A stretch of DNA of 64,000 nucleotides from positions 2,153,853 to 2,217,852 of the forward strand of contig NC_084768.1 in NCBI RefSeq assembly GCF_028858725.1, written 5' to 3'. Of this stretch, positions 10,686 to 23,000 are shown one piece after another. The translations under genes were made by a program, and so were the position numbers. The notes below the pieces were generated by a model, which was not told the origin of the DNA, made no database searches, and worked only from the letters and a program-made list of their open reading frames with translations. The DNA comes from Colius striatus. Taxonomy: Eukaryota; Chordata; Aves; Coliiformes; Coliidae. Every line of letters begins with the position of its first letter. Position 1 is the first letter of the stretch.

Positions 10686-13600
10686 GTATATATGAGTTCC
10701 ATGAAGTGACGACACTTGAATGATAACGGGTGTGCTCAGAACAGAATGAAGAATACAAGCCAAAACTTGAGTATGTACTTTTTGATCAGCATGTTCCTCC
10801 CAGCTGAGACATCATGTTTTACCTGGTGTCATGTGTTTCCCATAGAGGGTTTCCTGAAACGCTACATTTGTGATGACTCTGCTTAAGAATTAAGTTTAAA
10901 TAACATGATTCTGTGCTGTGAACTCAGGTTGTAAATAAATTTAATTATTGCTTACAAGGCTTCTTTTTCTTAGGTGTTAATTAAGGTCCATGCCTGTGGG
11001 GTAAATCCTGTTGAGACATATATTCGCTCTGGAACATATGCCAGGAAACCAGCTTTGCCCTATACTCCCGGCTCAGACGTGGCAGGTGTCATAGAAGGTG
11101 TTGGGGAACACGTGACTGCATTTAAGGTATTTCTACATTGGATTTTAGTTCATTACTGCTTATTGTATCCTCTTTGTGTGCTTGCTGTGTTCTTGCTTGT
11201 AATCTATATGAGGGGAAACCGCCTTCATTGGCTGGTAAAAGCGTGCAGCAGCGAGGTCAGCAGATTGGACTGCAGGGAAGTCTTTAAGGGCTGTTGACCT
11301 CCAGGACTTCAAAGGTCTCACAAGAGGCCCTCCAGTTTGTGTGCTTAAAGCAATCATACCAGGAGCACAGAGCTGCAGTTCAGAACTATTGTGGTGGCAT
11401 TGCAGGTGTATTTGAGGTTGGGTCCTTCCCGTGTGATGCGATAACCTCACACAGAACTGAAAAACTTTCTGTTTTTCATCTCGAGGTGGAAATTACTTTT
11501 ATTTTACTGACTTATAAAACTCCACAAGTTAGATATTTGTTGTTGTTAAAACTGTTCAAGTACTTTATTGATTTTGATTTTGCTTGGGTTTTCTCAGGGG
11601 GAGAGGACTTGGGACAGGAGAAGGCAGTTACTGCTTTGCTGAAAGACACCCGTGAAATTGATTGAGTTTTCAGATCTGTTCTTCCAGCTGTCAGTCTCAG
11701 AAACAGAAAAGCTGTAGTTAAAATTGTGTTGGAACTTCCTGACTTGGAATCTGTGTAACTATTTTGAGAGAGAGGATAGATTCAGTTATCTGGAGAGAAG
11801 AGTCGTGTTTACCCACATTTTCTTACCAGCAGCTTGCTTTGTCTGCTGTGTGTGCTCTGTTTCTTATGGAAGTGAGTTAGTTACCTCAGGGTGCATGAAG
11901 AGTATAATCTATTTCCACATTTAAACAAAAATAATCGGGAAACATTTCTTTTGTGTTTGTGAAAGCTTTTGAGGTTCTGCAGTTGGGATTCTTTAGTGTT
12001 CAGGTTCATTGATATTAATGGGTCAGTGTGTTACACTGTAGAGCACAGGTTATAATTATGGCACAGTATGTGACATTATCTGGCTTGTGTTGCATTGATT
12101 GTATGTGTTAACCATCAAGACAATCTTCTCTATGGCAAATATAACTGGTTGTTTTTGATGGCAGAGCTGTTAGAAATGGCTTAAACTTGTGTGAACTGGT
12201 TCTTTATGCACATTATAGAAAAAAATAAGGGAGAAATGAATTTCTTTATTTCCTTTCTGCCCTTTCTAGAAAGGTGACAGGGTTTTCACCACTGGCACAA
12301 TCTCTGGAGGATATGCAGATTATGCAGTTGCTGCAGCCAATCGTGTCTTCCCCTTGTCGGAGAAGTTGAACTTCAAGGAAGGAGCAGCGATTGGGATTCC
12401 CTACTTCACTGCTTATCGTGCTCTTGTCCAAAAGTAAGGTGCCAGGTCTGAGTAAGTGCATTTTGCTTTTGAATATTGAAAATATTGAAGCTCGTATTTT
12501 CATGGAGATGTTTAAAACACTGAAGTTAAATCTGTTACATCGATGGAATCGATAGGTAATTGTTACCCAGAAGCTGGTGACTGTATTTTCCTGTTAAGTA
12601 TTTCTTCTTAAGACAGCAGACCTGGGAAGGCTTCTTCAGTGAGTATCATGTCATGAAACATGTAACTCTTTTTCAGTACTCACTGGTATTTCAGCTGGGG
12701 AAGCAAAACAGGGATAGTTGTGATTTCTTAATTAACCGGATGAGGTGCTGTGGAGCAGACCCACCTCTTCCCGAGCCTCTGCCAGAGAGACTCTGTACCA
12801 TCCCGTCTGTTGCTGTAGGGGTAAAAGCCAGAACTAGGTGAGAGCTGCAAATGTGATTTAGTTTGTCAAACAAGTGGTTGGAACTCATGTGCTTTGTTTT
12901 AAGGTCTGTAACAAGTGAAGATTTTGAACTGAGGTTCATTACCAGACTGTTACTTGCTCCAGTTGCATATCGACATAATTGCATGGTGCTTAAATTCATG
13001 AAAGATTGGTTTATTTTGTCTTCTTGTTTTCCCAAGGGAGCTGATCATACCCCTTTAGCTGTAACATAAACTGGAAATAATCTTGTGTGAAAGATGAGGA
13101 TTTGATGTCAGCATTTGTAATCTGGTGGTTAATGATTATGTACTGCAATCACAATGCCAGTGTTTTCTGTTTTCACATTCAGAGGGCATGCCAAAGCAGG
13201 TGAAAGCGTGCTAGTGCATGGTGCCAGCGGGGGAGTAAGTATTTTGAGAAAGCAAGCATAAGAGGTGCTGCTTTCTGTCCTTCTATGTGCTTTTGCCTGT
13301 GCCATGACAACTTTACATCCCTTAAGGGATTAAAAAAAAACCAGGTTTTTATTTCAGACACTTTAGAATACTTTTTTCTCAGAGCAAACCCTGTTACTGC
13401 AAATAACTGTGGTGCTGCAAGAGTGATTGTGTAAGGCCTAATACAGTGTCACGTAATAAACACATTGCTGCCCGTGGAAGTTGTTATGGAAGCTTTGTAA
13501 CCAGTCTTCTGAGACAAAACTAATAGCAGGAGGCCATGATTTTAGAATGTGTACAAGTTGTTCTCAGAGCAGTAACCACTAGGACATAGCAGCTCTGCAT

Positions 13601-16489
13601 TTCTGGGGTATTGTTGCCCATTAGCTGACAGCGAGCTGCACAAGGAGAGATACTGGGATACACAAATTCATGGCAATAACTGTGTGAAACTGATCATACA
13701 GGTTTTTTGCTTTCACATGGAAGGCTAACTTTAGGTCTATTTTACACAACATTGTAGCTTACTTCATCCTCTGTGCTCTGCACATTGGTCAGCTTCTGAC
13801 AGTGCACCAAACAACTGCTATCAATGGGCAAAACTTCCCTAATTATTTGGCAGACAGCACAAAGGTGATTGTCAGCTCACAGGAGGGGGAATTCAGCTCT
13901 CACTCCGAGATGCTAGAATGCCATGCAGCATCGTAGCTTCTTTATTTTTTCCTTAAACTAAATGCAGTGTTTCTATTCTTGCTTATTTTATGTTTCTTGA
14001 AAAGATACATTGCCTTTGCTCGGCAGAAGCCTGTGGTGCACAACTGTTGTCCTGTGGACTTGTGCCCTTTGCTGTAGGAATGCCTGTGAAAGCAGTGAGA
14101 TACGTATAGGCACGAAGCACACACTGAGGAGAAAAGGTGGTTTGTGCTGCATCTTTTCTTTCAAGTGATGCTGTCTTCCACAATGGTTCTTAAAAACGTG
14201 CCTTCATTTGAATTTTTCTCTGAAAATCAGTCTGGCCATGATGCATTTTAATTAAGGATGTTTGTTTTTTCCGTTTAGTGGAAAATTAAACTCTGCTGTT
14301 GAGAAAAGAAGGTCACGTTTGGTAGATAGTCTGGGTAGATCCTGGCCAGGCAGGTGGTTGTGGTAGACAGAAGCCTGTCCATTAATTTTGTGTGCTTCCA
14401 ATATATAGAAATTTAAATAGCAGAGCCACAAAACAGAGTTTTTATGGTCTTCTTTGTGTATTTATTTATTTGTTCATTCCTTCCCCCCCCCCCCCCCCCC
14501 CCCCCGCCAAAATAGGAAAATGCACATTCCTTAACGTATCCTGGAGGAGGTATCCAGCTGCGCGGTTGCTACAGTGGGCTGCTGAGTGTGCAGCCTCAGA
14601 GAGCCGACCCTCCGGGGCTGCATCCCGGGGGGGCATTGTGCCTCTTCCCTTGCTTTGCATCCGCATTCTGTCACTGCTACACAAAGCAAAACCGAGAGGT
14701 GGCGTTGGTGCCTCGTTGTCAGGGTTGTTTGAAAGTCTCCCTCAGTTCTGAACATCCTCCGGGGTGCAAAGCTGCTGTGAGGAGCTGAAAATAAATCTGG
14801 TTTCTAAAAGCATCGTTTAATCTGTTTGTGAAAGGTGCAAAAGTGGTTTTAGTAAGATTTGTGCTTTCAGATTTTCTTTGTGATACATAATGCTGGAATC
14901 AGTAGCAGGTGATTCTGGGAAAGAGAAGAATTTCCTTGGCTTTGTATCAAATGTGTATGGCCCAGTCTCAACAGATAAACAACATCCTGCATGGATGTAA
15001 ATCAGATGCTGATAGCCATTAAAAAACTCCCAAAACTTTACCATGCCTCCTTAAATATATCTTTTTTCTTTAAATACTATTTGGCCATCTTTAACACCCA
15101 AGATACTTGCCGTGTCTAACACAAAGTGTTACCAACCCAGCTTTTTAATTGGGTGAGTTTGGTGGTAGAATATACACATTTAAAATGTTAAGAAAGGAAG
15201 AGGAAAAAAAAGGTCCTTTTTTTTCCCCCCCTCCCCTCAGGTTGGAATAGCAGCGTGTCAGATTGCCAGAGCTTGTGGTTTAAAGGTTTTGGGCACAGCA
15301 GGAACTGAGGAAGGCATGAGCAGAGTCCTGAGAAATGGCGCCCACCAAGTCTTTAATCACAGAGAAGCTAATTACATTGACAAAATTAAGGTAAGCACGT
15401 ATCAGGGCTAGGTAATGCAGTGTGTATCCTTCTGACAGTATCTGCACAGTTGTTTGCAGAAGGTTTTTTAAGTAGATTTAGGTAAGAGCAGCAGTATGCT
15501 GCCTTCTTCATTTCTACTGAAGGAAAATCTTTTCCAGGCTGCAAAAGCTGTGCTTTCCTCACAAGCAGTAGCATTTAGAAGCTCTTGCATTCCAGCAAAT
15601 TCCAGTATGGAAGCATATCATAATTCAGCACATCAAAATCTGCCAGAATTAAACTTAGTTGCTGTCAGCCTTGGCACAAAGGCTGCTTTGGAAGTTTTGC
15701 CAGTAAATGGAAACGTGTGTTACCTGTAGCACATGGAATAAACAGTGGTACCGAGGCTCTGAGTGATTTCAATAGCATGTGATGTCCTCTACAGGAATAC
15801 ACAGGGATGAAAGGAGTTGATATAATAATAGAAATGCTCTCGAACGTCAACCTTGCTACTGACTTGCAGCTGTTGGCCTATGCGGGCAGGGTGATGGTGA
15901 GTACTTTTTGTCACTGACTCAGTTTGTGCATTTTGCAACAGTTAGAACTTGACCTGCCTTTGACCTTGTTTGGAACAGGTTGTGGGCTGTAGAGGTCCCA
16001 TTGAGATAAATCCAAGAGACACCATGAGTAAAGAATCCAGCATCATTGGAGTTAGCCTGTTTCTTGCCACAGAGGTAAGAAATGTTTTCCTTTTAAAGCA
16101 TGTTTTGTTGACTTATTCCAACACCTCTCTGTTTCCAGTTAAAGTCATTTGTAGGGATGGAAACCTAATTTGACTGTTAGCAACTGGTTTGTTCATTCCT
16201 TTGCACTTTGATTTAATCTCAGGACATCATAAAATATTTTCAGGTTGGGAGATTTTGTTCAACACTGGCATGGTCAATTATTTTCTGACAAAGACTTTGT
16301 GGTTAATGCTGTCTTTATTAAATGCAGGAGGAACACCGTGAGTGTGCCACAACTGTCCTCGATGGCGTTGAAGCTGGCTGGCTGAAACCAGCTGTGGGTT
16401 CTGAGTATCCGCTGGAGAAAGTGGCAAAGGCTCACGAAGACATCATTCATTGCAGTGGTGCTCAGGGAAAGATGGTGCTCCTCCTATAA
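10575..16489 (+). CDS. CRYZ: CRYZ, zeta-crystallin / quinone oxidoreductase (spliced, 8 coding exons)
   Basis: The join 10575-10685, 10974-11126, 12270-12433, 13183-13234, 15241-15390, 15795-15896, 15979-16074, 16328-16489 gives 329 aa, equal to human CRYZ. It is an NADPH-dependent one-electron quinone reductase of the medium-chain dehydrogenase family without the catalytic zinc; in mammals it also binds AU-rich mRNA elements and serves as a lens crystallin in some species. The N-terminal GroES-like part includes [17 protein letters not shown] and [12 protein letters not shown]. The quinone oxidoreductase / zeta-crystallin signature is complete at residues 149-170, with the nucleotide-binding GASGGVG. 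All exon joins keep frame with GT-AG borders. The start codon has A at -3 and G at +4. No defect was seen. Confidence 0.96.
10974..11126 (+). CDS. CRYZ: CRYZ coding exon 2
   Basis: Residues 38-88, including [10 protein letters not shown] and the [13 protein letters not shown] turn of the GroES-like fold. Acceptor TTCTTAG|GTG, donor TTTAAG|GTATTT, phase 0. Confidence 0.96.
12270..12433 (+). CDS. CRYZ: CRYZ coding exon 3
   Basis: Encodes [20 protein letters not shown] through [12 protein letters not shown], the hinge into the nucleotide-binding domain. Acceptor TTTCTAG|AAA, donor CAAAA|GTAAGG, ending two bases into a Lys codon. Confidence 0.95.
13183..13234 (+). CDS. CRYZ: CRYZ coding exon 4
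   Basis: A short exon encoding [17 protein letters not shown], the first half of the family signature. Acceptor ATTCAG|A, donor GGGGGA|GTAAGT. Confidence 0.95.
14483..14505 (+). repeat. Poly-C homopolymer (23 nt) in a CRYZ intron
   Basis: A run of 23 C residues in the intron between coding exons 4 and 5, preceded by a short TTTATT repeat. Its length is likely to vary between individuals and to be prone to sequencing error. Confidence 0.95.
15241..15390 (+). CDS. CRYZ: CRYZ coding exon 5
   Basis: Residues 161-210. It completes GASGG|VG and continues through GTAGTEEG and [14 protein letters not shown]. The acceptor has a long pyrimidine tract (CCCCCTCCCCTCAG); donor ATTAAG|GTAAGC. Confidence 0.96.
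15795..15896 (+). CDS. CRYZ: CRYZ coding exon 6
   Basis: Residues 211-244, encoding [20 protein letters not shown] and AGRVM. Acceptor CTACAG|GAA, donor GTGATG|GTGAGT, phase 0. Confidence 0.95.
15979..16074 (+). CDS. CRYZ: CRYZ coding exon 7
   Basis: Residues 245-276, with [20 protein letters not shown], one of the best conserved CRYZ blocks. Acceptor GAACAG|GTT, donor ACAGAG|GTAAGA. Confidence 0.96.
16328..16489 (+). CDS. CRYZ: CRYZ last coding exon
   Basis: Residues 277-329, ending [20 protein letters not shown] and GKMVLLL with a TAA stop. Acceptor AATGCAG|GAG. Confidence 0.96.
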   Translation, partial: EEHRECATTVLDGVEAGWLKPAVGSEYPLEKVAKAHEDIIHCSGAQGKMVLLL

Positions 16490-16921
16490 AGGCTTTTTGC
16501 ATCTATTTTGTAGCTGTTCCAACTGCACCTTTGCTTACGTGATTCGTTACGTGTATGTTACAAGAAAGGAACAGCAGATGCTAACTCAGATTAATTAATG
16601 ACATTAATTAACAGTCTATTTTTGTAATACACAGAGTGGAATATGCTTCCAAGTGATTTTTGTAGTCTTTTTGGATGCTGTGGAAATGATAAATCCTCTC
16701 TGCTGCTGTGGCCTGGGTGCAGGAGAAGCTTGTGCCGAAGGTGGAGAGGGATATCGCGCCCTGTGTGGGGTTATGGTGAGGCCCCTGCAGGCAGTGCAGA
16801 AGGAAGCCTGCTTTTTCAGCAGGTGCACAAATGTCCTGACTAGATGCATATCACTGGGGCTCTGTAAATTCTTTAGCCGCAAAATTTGTCTTACTTATCT
16901 TTTGTCACATGATTTAATTGA

Positions 16922-16927
16922 AATAAA
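16922..16927 (+). terminator. CRYZ: Candidate CRYZ polyadenylation signal
   Basis: AATAAA 433 nt past the CRYZ stop codon, followed by a T-rich stretch (GCTTTTACTG). It is the first canonical hexamer downstream of the stop, which makes a 3' UTR of about 0.45 kb likely. A variant hexamer further upstream cannot be excluded. Confidence 0.5.
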
Positions 16928-16944
16928 AGCTTTTACTGCCAAAC

Positions 16945-18299
16945 AGTTCACTTTCCAGCTCAAAAGATGGCCAGAGGATCTCTCAGATAGAACTGTTGGG
17001 AAGCAAAGGCAGTTTCATTTTGCTCTGCCTGACAGAATCTGAGGTGAGAGTGTCCCAGTAATTGAAAGGGACCGTGGCTCTGAAGCTGTGTGCTCACACC
17101 TGCTGCTTTGCAACTGATGTCTGGGCAGAAGCAGGGGATTCCTTGATGGTAAGTGGCCTCCTTTCAGAAAATGGGACACTGTTCGTGTTGAACTCTTGCT
17201 GACTTTTGAGGGTCTTCATTGTACTTGTCAGACCTATGCCTGACCTTTTTTCATGGAATTGTTGTTTTGCTCCTTGTTTTAATCTGAGCAGTTTGGATTG
17301 AAATATTTTCCAAGCTTGGAGACATGTTAACATATCAATACCAGGTGTTCTAAAAAAAAGTGGTAGAAAGGTCATCTTATCTACACAGAAAATGTGGCAG
17401 GTGATAGCAGCTGTCACCTGTAAGATCCTTTTACTTGCCAGGTGACTTCCCACTGTAGGAGACCAGGAGTAGTTGGATCATTAGAACTGATGTGCCAGCT
17501 TTTTAGAAATCTGTGTCAGAAAATACCCAGTTTTTCTGCTTGATTTTTTTCTCCTGTGCATGGCTGTGCAAAGAGATGCAAAATACCTGCTTGGAAATGA
17601 GATACTACAGCTTTACGTCCTCCTGCTCCCCAAGTGCAGTCTCAGTAGACCCATAAGTGGGTCCAGGGCTTCATGTGGTCATCTCCAACAACCCAACAGC
17701 CCCTTGGCTTGGTGCCCTGCTCCCCTCTGGCCCTGCCCAGGTGCGGGGAGGCACTCAGTACCCTGAGGCTGTGCAGGTGCCCTCATGGCCAGAAGCTGCT
17801 TTGCTTGTACATTGCACTTTCCTTGGGAGCCAGGAGCTGCGTTTCTACTGAGTCTGAATTGGAAGGTTTAAGAATAATTAACCTGAGCGATGTGGGTAGC
17901 TGATTATCGAGGTGAAAGATGCTGACACTTGCTGTTCCCCCAGGTAGAATGCAGTCTGAGGCAGTGACAGCACAGGGAATCTGTGACTCCACTTGACAAC
18001 ACTGCTAGAAAAGTAAGACACCCCTTCACGTTAAGGTATTAACTGGCAGGTTAAGAACACCAATTAACGATAGATATGAGTGTGGAGATGATGTTGCATA
18101 TAAAAGTGCACGTTTTCTTCATGCATGGTATGTTTTTACTATTTCATAGCTTGGCCTTTGGTCAGAGGGTGCCGTGACTGAGAGGCTCGTGATTTACAGC
18201 GACTCCTTTCCTGTTTGGTGCTGCAGCTGAACTTCAGCTGATGCTGGGGGATGAGGGTTGACATGTGGTTGGGAGCGGTTTGCTCTCTGTGCTTGCTGA
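16945..18299. other. Intergenic CRYZ-ERICH3, nothing recognised
   Basis: No repeat family, RNA gene or supported exon is visible. Small open frames around 17.6-17.9 kb lack splice context and homology. Distal regulatory sequence of ERICH3 may lie here but cannot be seen directly. Confidence 0.5.
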
Positions 18300-19439
18300 T
18301 TCCTTTCCCCCTTTTTTTCTCCTTTTCCCCCCTTTTTTCTCCTTTTCCCCCCTTTTTTCTCCTTTTCCCCCCTTTTTTCTCCTTTTCCCCCCTTTTTTCT
18401 CCTTTTCCCCCCTTTTTTCTCCTTTCCCCCCTTTTTTCTCCTTTTCCCCCCTTTTTTCTCCTTTCCCCCCTTTTTTCTCCTTTTCCCCCCTTTTTTCTCC
18501 TTTTCCCCCCTTTTTTCTCCTTTTCCCCCCTTTTTTCTCCTTTTCCCCCCTTTTTTCTCCTTTCCCCCCCTTTCTTTCTCCTTTTCCCCCCTTTCTTTCT
18601 CCTTTTCCCCCTTTCTTTCTCCTTTTCCCCCTTTCTTTCTCCTTTTCCCCCTTTCTTTCTCCTTTTCCCCCTTTCTTTCTCCTTCCCCCCCCTTTTTCTC
18701 CTCTTCCCCCCCTTTTTCTCCTCTTCCCCCCCTTTTTCTCCTCTTCCCCCCCTTTTTCTCCTCTTCCCCCCCTTTTTCTCCTCTTCCCCCCTTTTTCTCC
18801 TCTTCCTCCCCTTTTTCTCCTCTTCCCCCCCCTTTTTCTCCTCTTCCCCCCCTTTTTCTCCTCTTCCCCCCCCTTTTTCTCCTCTCCCCCCCCTTTTTCT
18901 CCTCTTCCCCCCCTTTTTCTCCTCTTCCCCCCCTTTTTCTCCTCTTCCCCCCCTTTTTCTCCTCTTCCCCCCCCTTTTTCCTCCTCTTCCCCCCCCTTTT
19001 TCCTCCTCTTCCCCCCCCTTTTTCCTCCTCTTCCCCCCTTTTTCCTCCTCTTCCCCCCTTTTTCCTCCTCTTCCCCCCCTTTTCCTCCTCTTCCCCCCTT
19101 TTTCCTCCTCTTCCCCCCTTTTTCCTCCTCTTCCCCCCCTTTTCCTCCTCTTCCCCCCTTTTTCCTCCTCTTCCCCCCCTTTTCCTCCTCTTCCCCCCCC
19201 TTTTCCTCCTCTTCCCCCCCCTTTTTCTCCCCTCCCCCCCCTTTTTCTCCTCTTCCCCCCCCTTTTTCCTCCTCTTCCCCCCTTTTTCCTCCTCTTCCCC
19301 CCCTTTTCCTCCTCTTCCCCCCCTTTTCCTCCTCCTCCCCCTTTTTTCTCCTTCCCCCTTTTTTCTCCTTCCCCCTTTTTTCTCCTTCCCTTTTTTTTTT
19401 CTCCTTTTCCCCCCTTTTTTCTCCTTTCCCCCTTTTTTT
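18300..19439 (+). repeat. Homopyrimidine tandem array, about 1.14 kb without a purine
   Basis: Every plus-strand base in this run is C or T. The basic unit is about 20 bp and its form changes in blocks: CCCCCCTTTTTTCTCCTTTT first, then CCCCCTTTCTTTCTCCTTTT from about 18570, then CCCCCCCTTTTTCTCCTCTT from about 18680, then CCCCCCTTTTTCCTCCTCTT from about 18965, and back to a form like the first near 19340. It ends about 255 nt before the ERICH3 start codon. The block order suggests local unequal exchange. Because no stop codon can occur in a C/T-only strand, open frames of about 480-520 codons cross it in several frames and mean nothing. Confidence 0.97.
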
Positions 19440-19494
19440 ATCCTTTCCCCCGTTTTTCCTTCCCTCCCCTCCTCTCCCCGTCTCTTTTCCCTTC

Positions 19495-20060
19495 CTACCC
19501 CCGTCCTTTCCCGGCCCCGTGTCTCGGGCGTCGCTGCGCGGGGCCGTGGGCGCGCGGGGCCGTGGGCGCGCGGGGCCGCCGTTGGCTGCGGGAGCCCCGC
19601 CCGCGCGCACCCGCCGTGTCCGGGGCGACGGGCGGGACGCGGCCGCCGGCGCTCGGGGCCGCGGCAGCTGCTCGGGGCCGCGGGCAGCCGCCGCCATGAG
19701 CGGGCCGCAGCCGCGGTGAGTGCGGGGCGGGCGCGGGGCCGGGCGCGGCGCACGGGGCTCCCGGGGCCGGGCCCCCATCCCCTCCGCCCGGCCGCCCCGT
19801 CGCAGGGCGCCGCGGGGCAGCCGCCGCCGGCCCCTGGAGCCCGGCCGGGCGGGTTGCCGTGTCGGGGACGCGGGGCCGTGCCGCCAGCGGCGGGGCCCTG
19901 GAGCCGTTCGCCGCCGCGGGCGCGGGGCCGTTCCGCGGTCCGGCTGCGCGGCGCCCGCCGGGGCGCTCGGTCCTGCTCTGCGTCCCCCAGCCGTGTGCAG
20001 ACGTGATTTTGGCGGCGGGTGCAGGGGCAGGAACCGGACCCCTGACTTCAGGCGCTCGCC
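19495..20060 (+). promoter_or_regulatory. ERICH3: CpG island at the ERICH3 5' end
   Basis: A dense CpG block (repeated GGGGCCGTGGGCGCGCG and GCGGGGC) directly after the pyrimidine array and covering coding exon 1. No TATA box is seen. It is the evident promoter region; the transcription start cannot be placed. Confidence 0.7.
19696..19715 (+). CDS. ERICH3: ERICH3 coding exon 1
   Basis: Encodes MSGPQP and two bases of Arg 7. Donor CCGCG|GTGAGT. Joining to exon 2 restores the conserved [14 protein letters not shown] block four residues later. Confidence 0.82.
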
Positions 20061-23000
20061 TCGGCGGTTGGAAACTAATTAAACCGAAAAATCGGGCCCG
20101 GGCTGTGTACGTCCAACTGTCCCGAATACCGCTAAACGGGGAATCCTGAACTAGCGGTGATGTGTAGGCTCTGGCCGTGATGCCAGAGAAACAAACGTGA
20201 TGCTGATGTTGCAAAGAGCTTCAAAACTAGTCCTGCAAAATACAGATAAGTGAGCTGGGCTATGCCGGGAAGATTCCCTGCAATTATCATAAAACCCTGG
20301 AATTTGTGGAGAGAAGAATAAATGGGATAGAGTCAGAGGAAAAGGAGTCCTAGAAATAGCCAGAAAAATGGACTTGGTAGACTGACTGTGATATGGCTGT
20401 AGCAAAGGTTTGGGATAGTAGCATTTAAAACTGGAGCTTTTCCTTTGCTGTACCGTGTGTGACACGCCACTTTGTCAGTTCTGTGCTTTTGTTTGTTGTA
20501 GAGGATTTAGAGGTGACATTTGTGTGTTGTCCTTGAGTATTTAAATCTCTGGAAGAAAACTCTCAAGTCATGAGCTGGTGTTATCCCTTGGTTGCTGATA
20601 TAGTTTACTATATGTGGACGGGCAGAGGAGTGAGAACAATGGTCTGCTTTGCTGAAGAGCTCGTTTGGGCAGTCACCAGGTTGAGTGATTCTTGACATTT
20701 ATCAAATAACTTGCCATTAGGGAAGTGCTGCAGAAGCTAGAGGTTGCACTATTCTGTGAAGCAAAGAAGGAACCCCGGTCTGCATGGCAGCAGCTCTGTT
20801 ACTGCAGCAGCTGCCTCTGTTTCAGCCTTGTCACTTGTGAGCAGAATTCTGAGCTTTATTTCCAGGGATGATCTGTGAGTCAGCAGAGTGAGAAGGCAGC
20901 ACTTGTGCTGCCAAGCAAGGGGCAGGCACTGCTGCTGCCCTTCCCCAGCGCTGCACATGGCATGCCACAGGTGTCCCTTGGTATGAAGGAGCACAGGGCT
21001 CCTCTGGAGCTGAGCTGTGAGAATATGTTGTGTGTTTTGGGCGGATGGCACAGGTCCAGTTCAGAGGAGAAGAGCTCACCCCGTCTGCCCTTAGGCTGGG
21101 GAGGATGCCAGCCCCTCATCTGCTGGAGCACCCTGTGGCTTTGACCCCTAGGGATTCCCTCAGAGAGACCTGGGGCCAAGCCCAAGCGTAGTACCTATAT
21201 GAGCCACACTAAACCTGCCTGAAATCTACTGGGGAAGAGTGAACAGGTCAGCTGAGAGGAGTAGGAGAAGTGGCAGAAGCTGCAGTTGAGCACAGGTTTG
21301 CAGGGACAGCCCCAGCTCACTGTGTGACCTGTGGGTCCGTGGCAGTGCTGGGTATCCGTGTGCCTCTGCCTGAGTGGTCAGTGTGTGCTGTTGTCCTGGC
21401 TGCAGGGGCGTCCAGCCAGGCAGGAGCTTGGGCTTCCCTCGGCAGCGGGGCTCTGCCAAAGCCCAGCATGTCCAGGTGCATTCTTTCCAGTAGTTTAATA
21501 GGCTTTGGTTCAGACCTGAGGCGTTTCCTTAGCTCCTCTGAAGCTTTGAGTTTAATTCAGCTTTGTTGAAGACCAGTCTGTTCCTAATCAAATGAGAAAA
21601 TACATGTGCAGAGACTTCCTTGAAATGAAAGCTATGCTTGGCTGGGAGTTGCCTTTTAACTAGTTCTATGGCCCATGAAATACTAGATGGAAGGAAGTAG
21701 AAGGAATTGGACTGAGTTTCGTCCTCTGCCTCTGTATGGAGTTGCCAGGTGATACTGTAAGTCAGTAGCACAGTTGATATCATCTGATGGTTTTGAATGT
21801 GAATGCAAACAGTGGATTAAAAAAGTAAGGTAGGACAGTTGCTATAGTACCTGTGTTTAATCAGCATGCAAAGCAGAGCAAGCTAAGGTTTAATTCATTG
21901 TTGTGAGGCCACCTGTGGGATTGTTGTGAAAGCCCAGGTGAATTCCTGTAGGTCCATAACCTCTTTGTTTTTTCAGATTTCTTTTTTTTTTAACTTGTTT
22001 TCTCTCTGCTTGAGTATGCTTTTGTGTGTGGTAACTCAGCCACAGACGTTTGTCTTGAGTTATCCCATTGAAAGATACATGACAGAGCAACAGTGGCGTT
22101 TAAAGCCAAAGGAATCAAGAGATCAATCTCTTGTTGTGTGATTAAAACCTGTACTGCCTAGAGAACCTGAAGGTCAGGCTGAACGTATGATGCAATGACT
22201 GTAATTTGGGGTTGAGCAGGGCTGCAGGGCCCTGCTTGCATGGTCTGCTTCTCTATGTCTCTATTGTTTTCCACCAATAAGTAGGAGAGATGCAACTGTT
22301 CACTTTGTGTTGTTCAATGTATGCATTAAAGAGATTCTTTAGTATATTGACTTGGGAACTGGAAAAAACGTGAGAGGTTCTTGCATTTCATTCTTATTGC
22401 TCTGGATACAGTCAATGTCAGGGGTGATAAAGGAGCAAAGACACTCTAAATGCTGCGTGCTGCGACACCGACCTGCTGAGGGTCAGAGTTCATTGTGTGA
22501 GGAGGCTGCTCTGGGAGGAGACCCTCAGGGCTGGGGTCTGCTGGATGCTGTGCCTGGATGGTGGGATGCAGTTGGATGCTGAACTGCCATATCTCATGAG
22601 AAGCTCCTTGTTTCTGATACAAGTCTTCTGGACCAAATAAGATGTTGCTTTTACATAATCTAATGGGCATTTGTCTGACAAAATGCTGAGCAGGATTCGT
22701 CAAGACAGCATTTTGTGCAGCAGACTGTTGGGTAGGTCTTTATAACTTCAGCTGTGATAATTTGGCTGTCAAGGGGGTCATGTGTCTGTATTGATTTTAT
22801 TTCAGGTTTCTTCCAGCCTACAATAGCCTTACAGACAAACACTTGGCTGGGTACTTCAGCAATGCCAGGATAAGGCGACATCTTCAGAGATCAGGATTGG
22901 TGAGATGGAAAAGTATCCTTTTCTGTGAAAATAAAGAGAATTCTTTGTTTCTTTTGACATTGCATGACTCAAACCACCTTCTGTGAAGGTGCTGGCGTGT

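Noticed and set aside
18194-19778. Open frames of about 480-520 codons on both strands
   Set aside because: They cross the C/T-only array, where stop codons are almost impossible; the products are simple Pro/Phe/Ser or Gly/Lys/Glu repeats.
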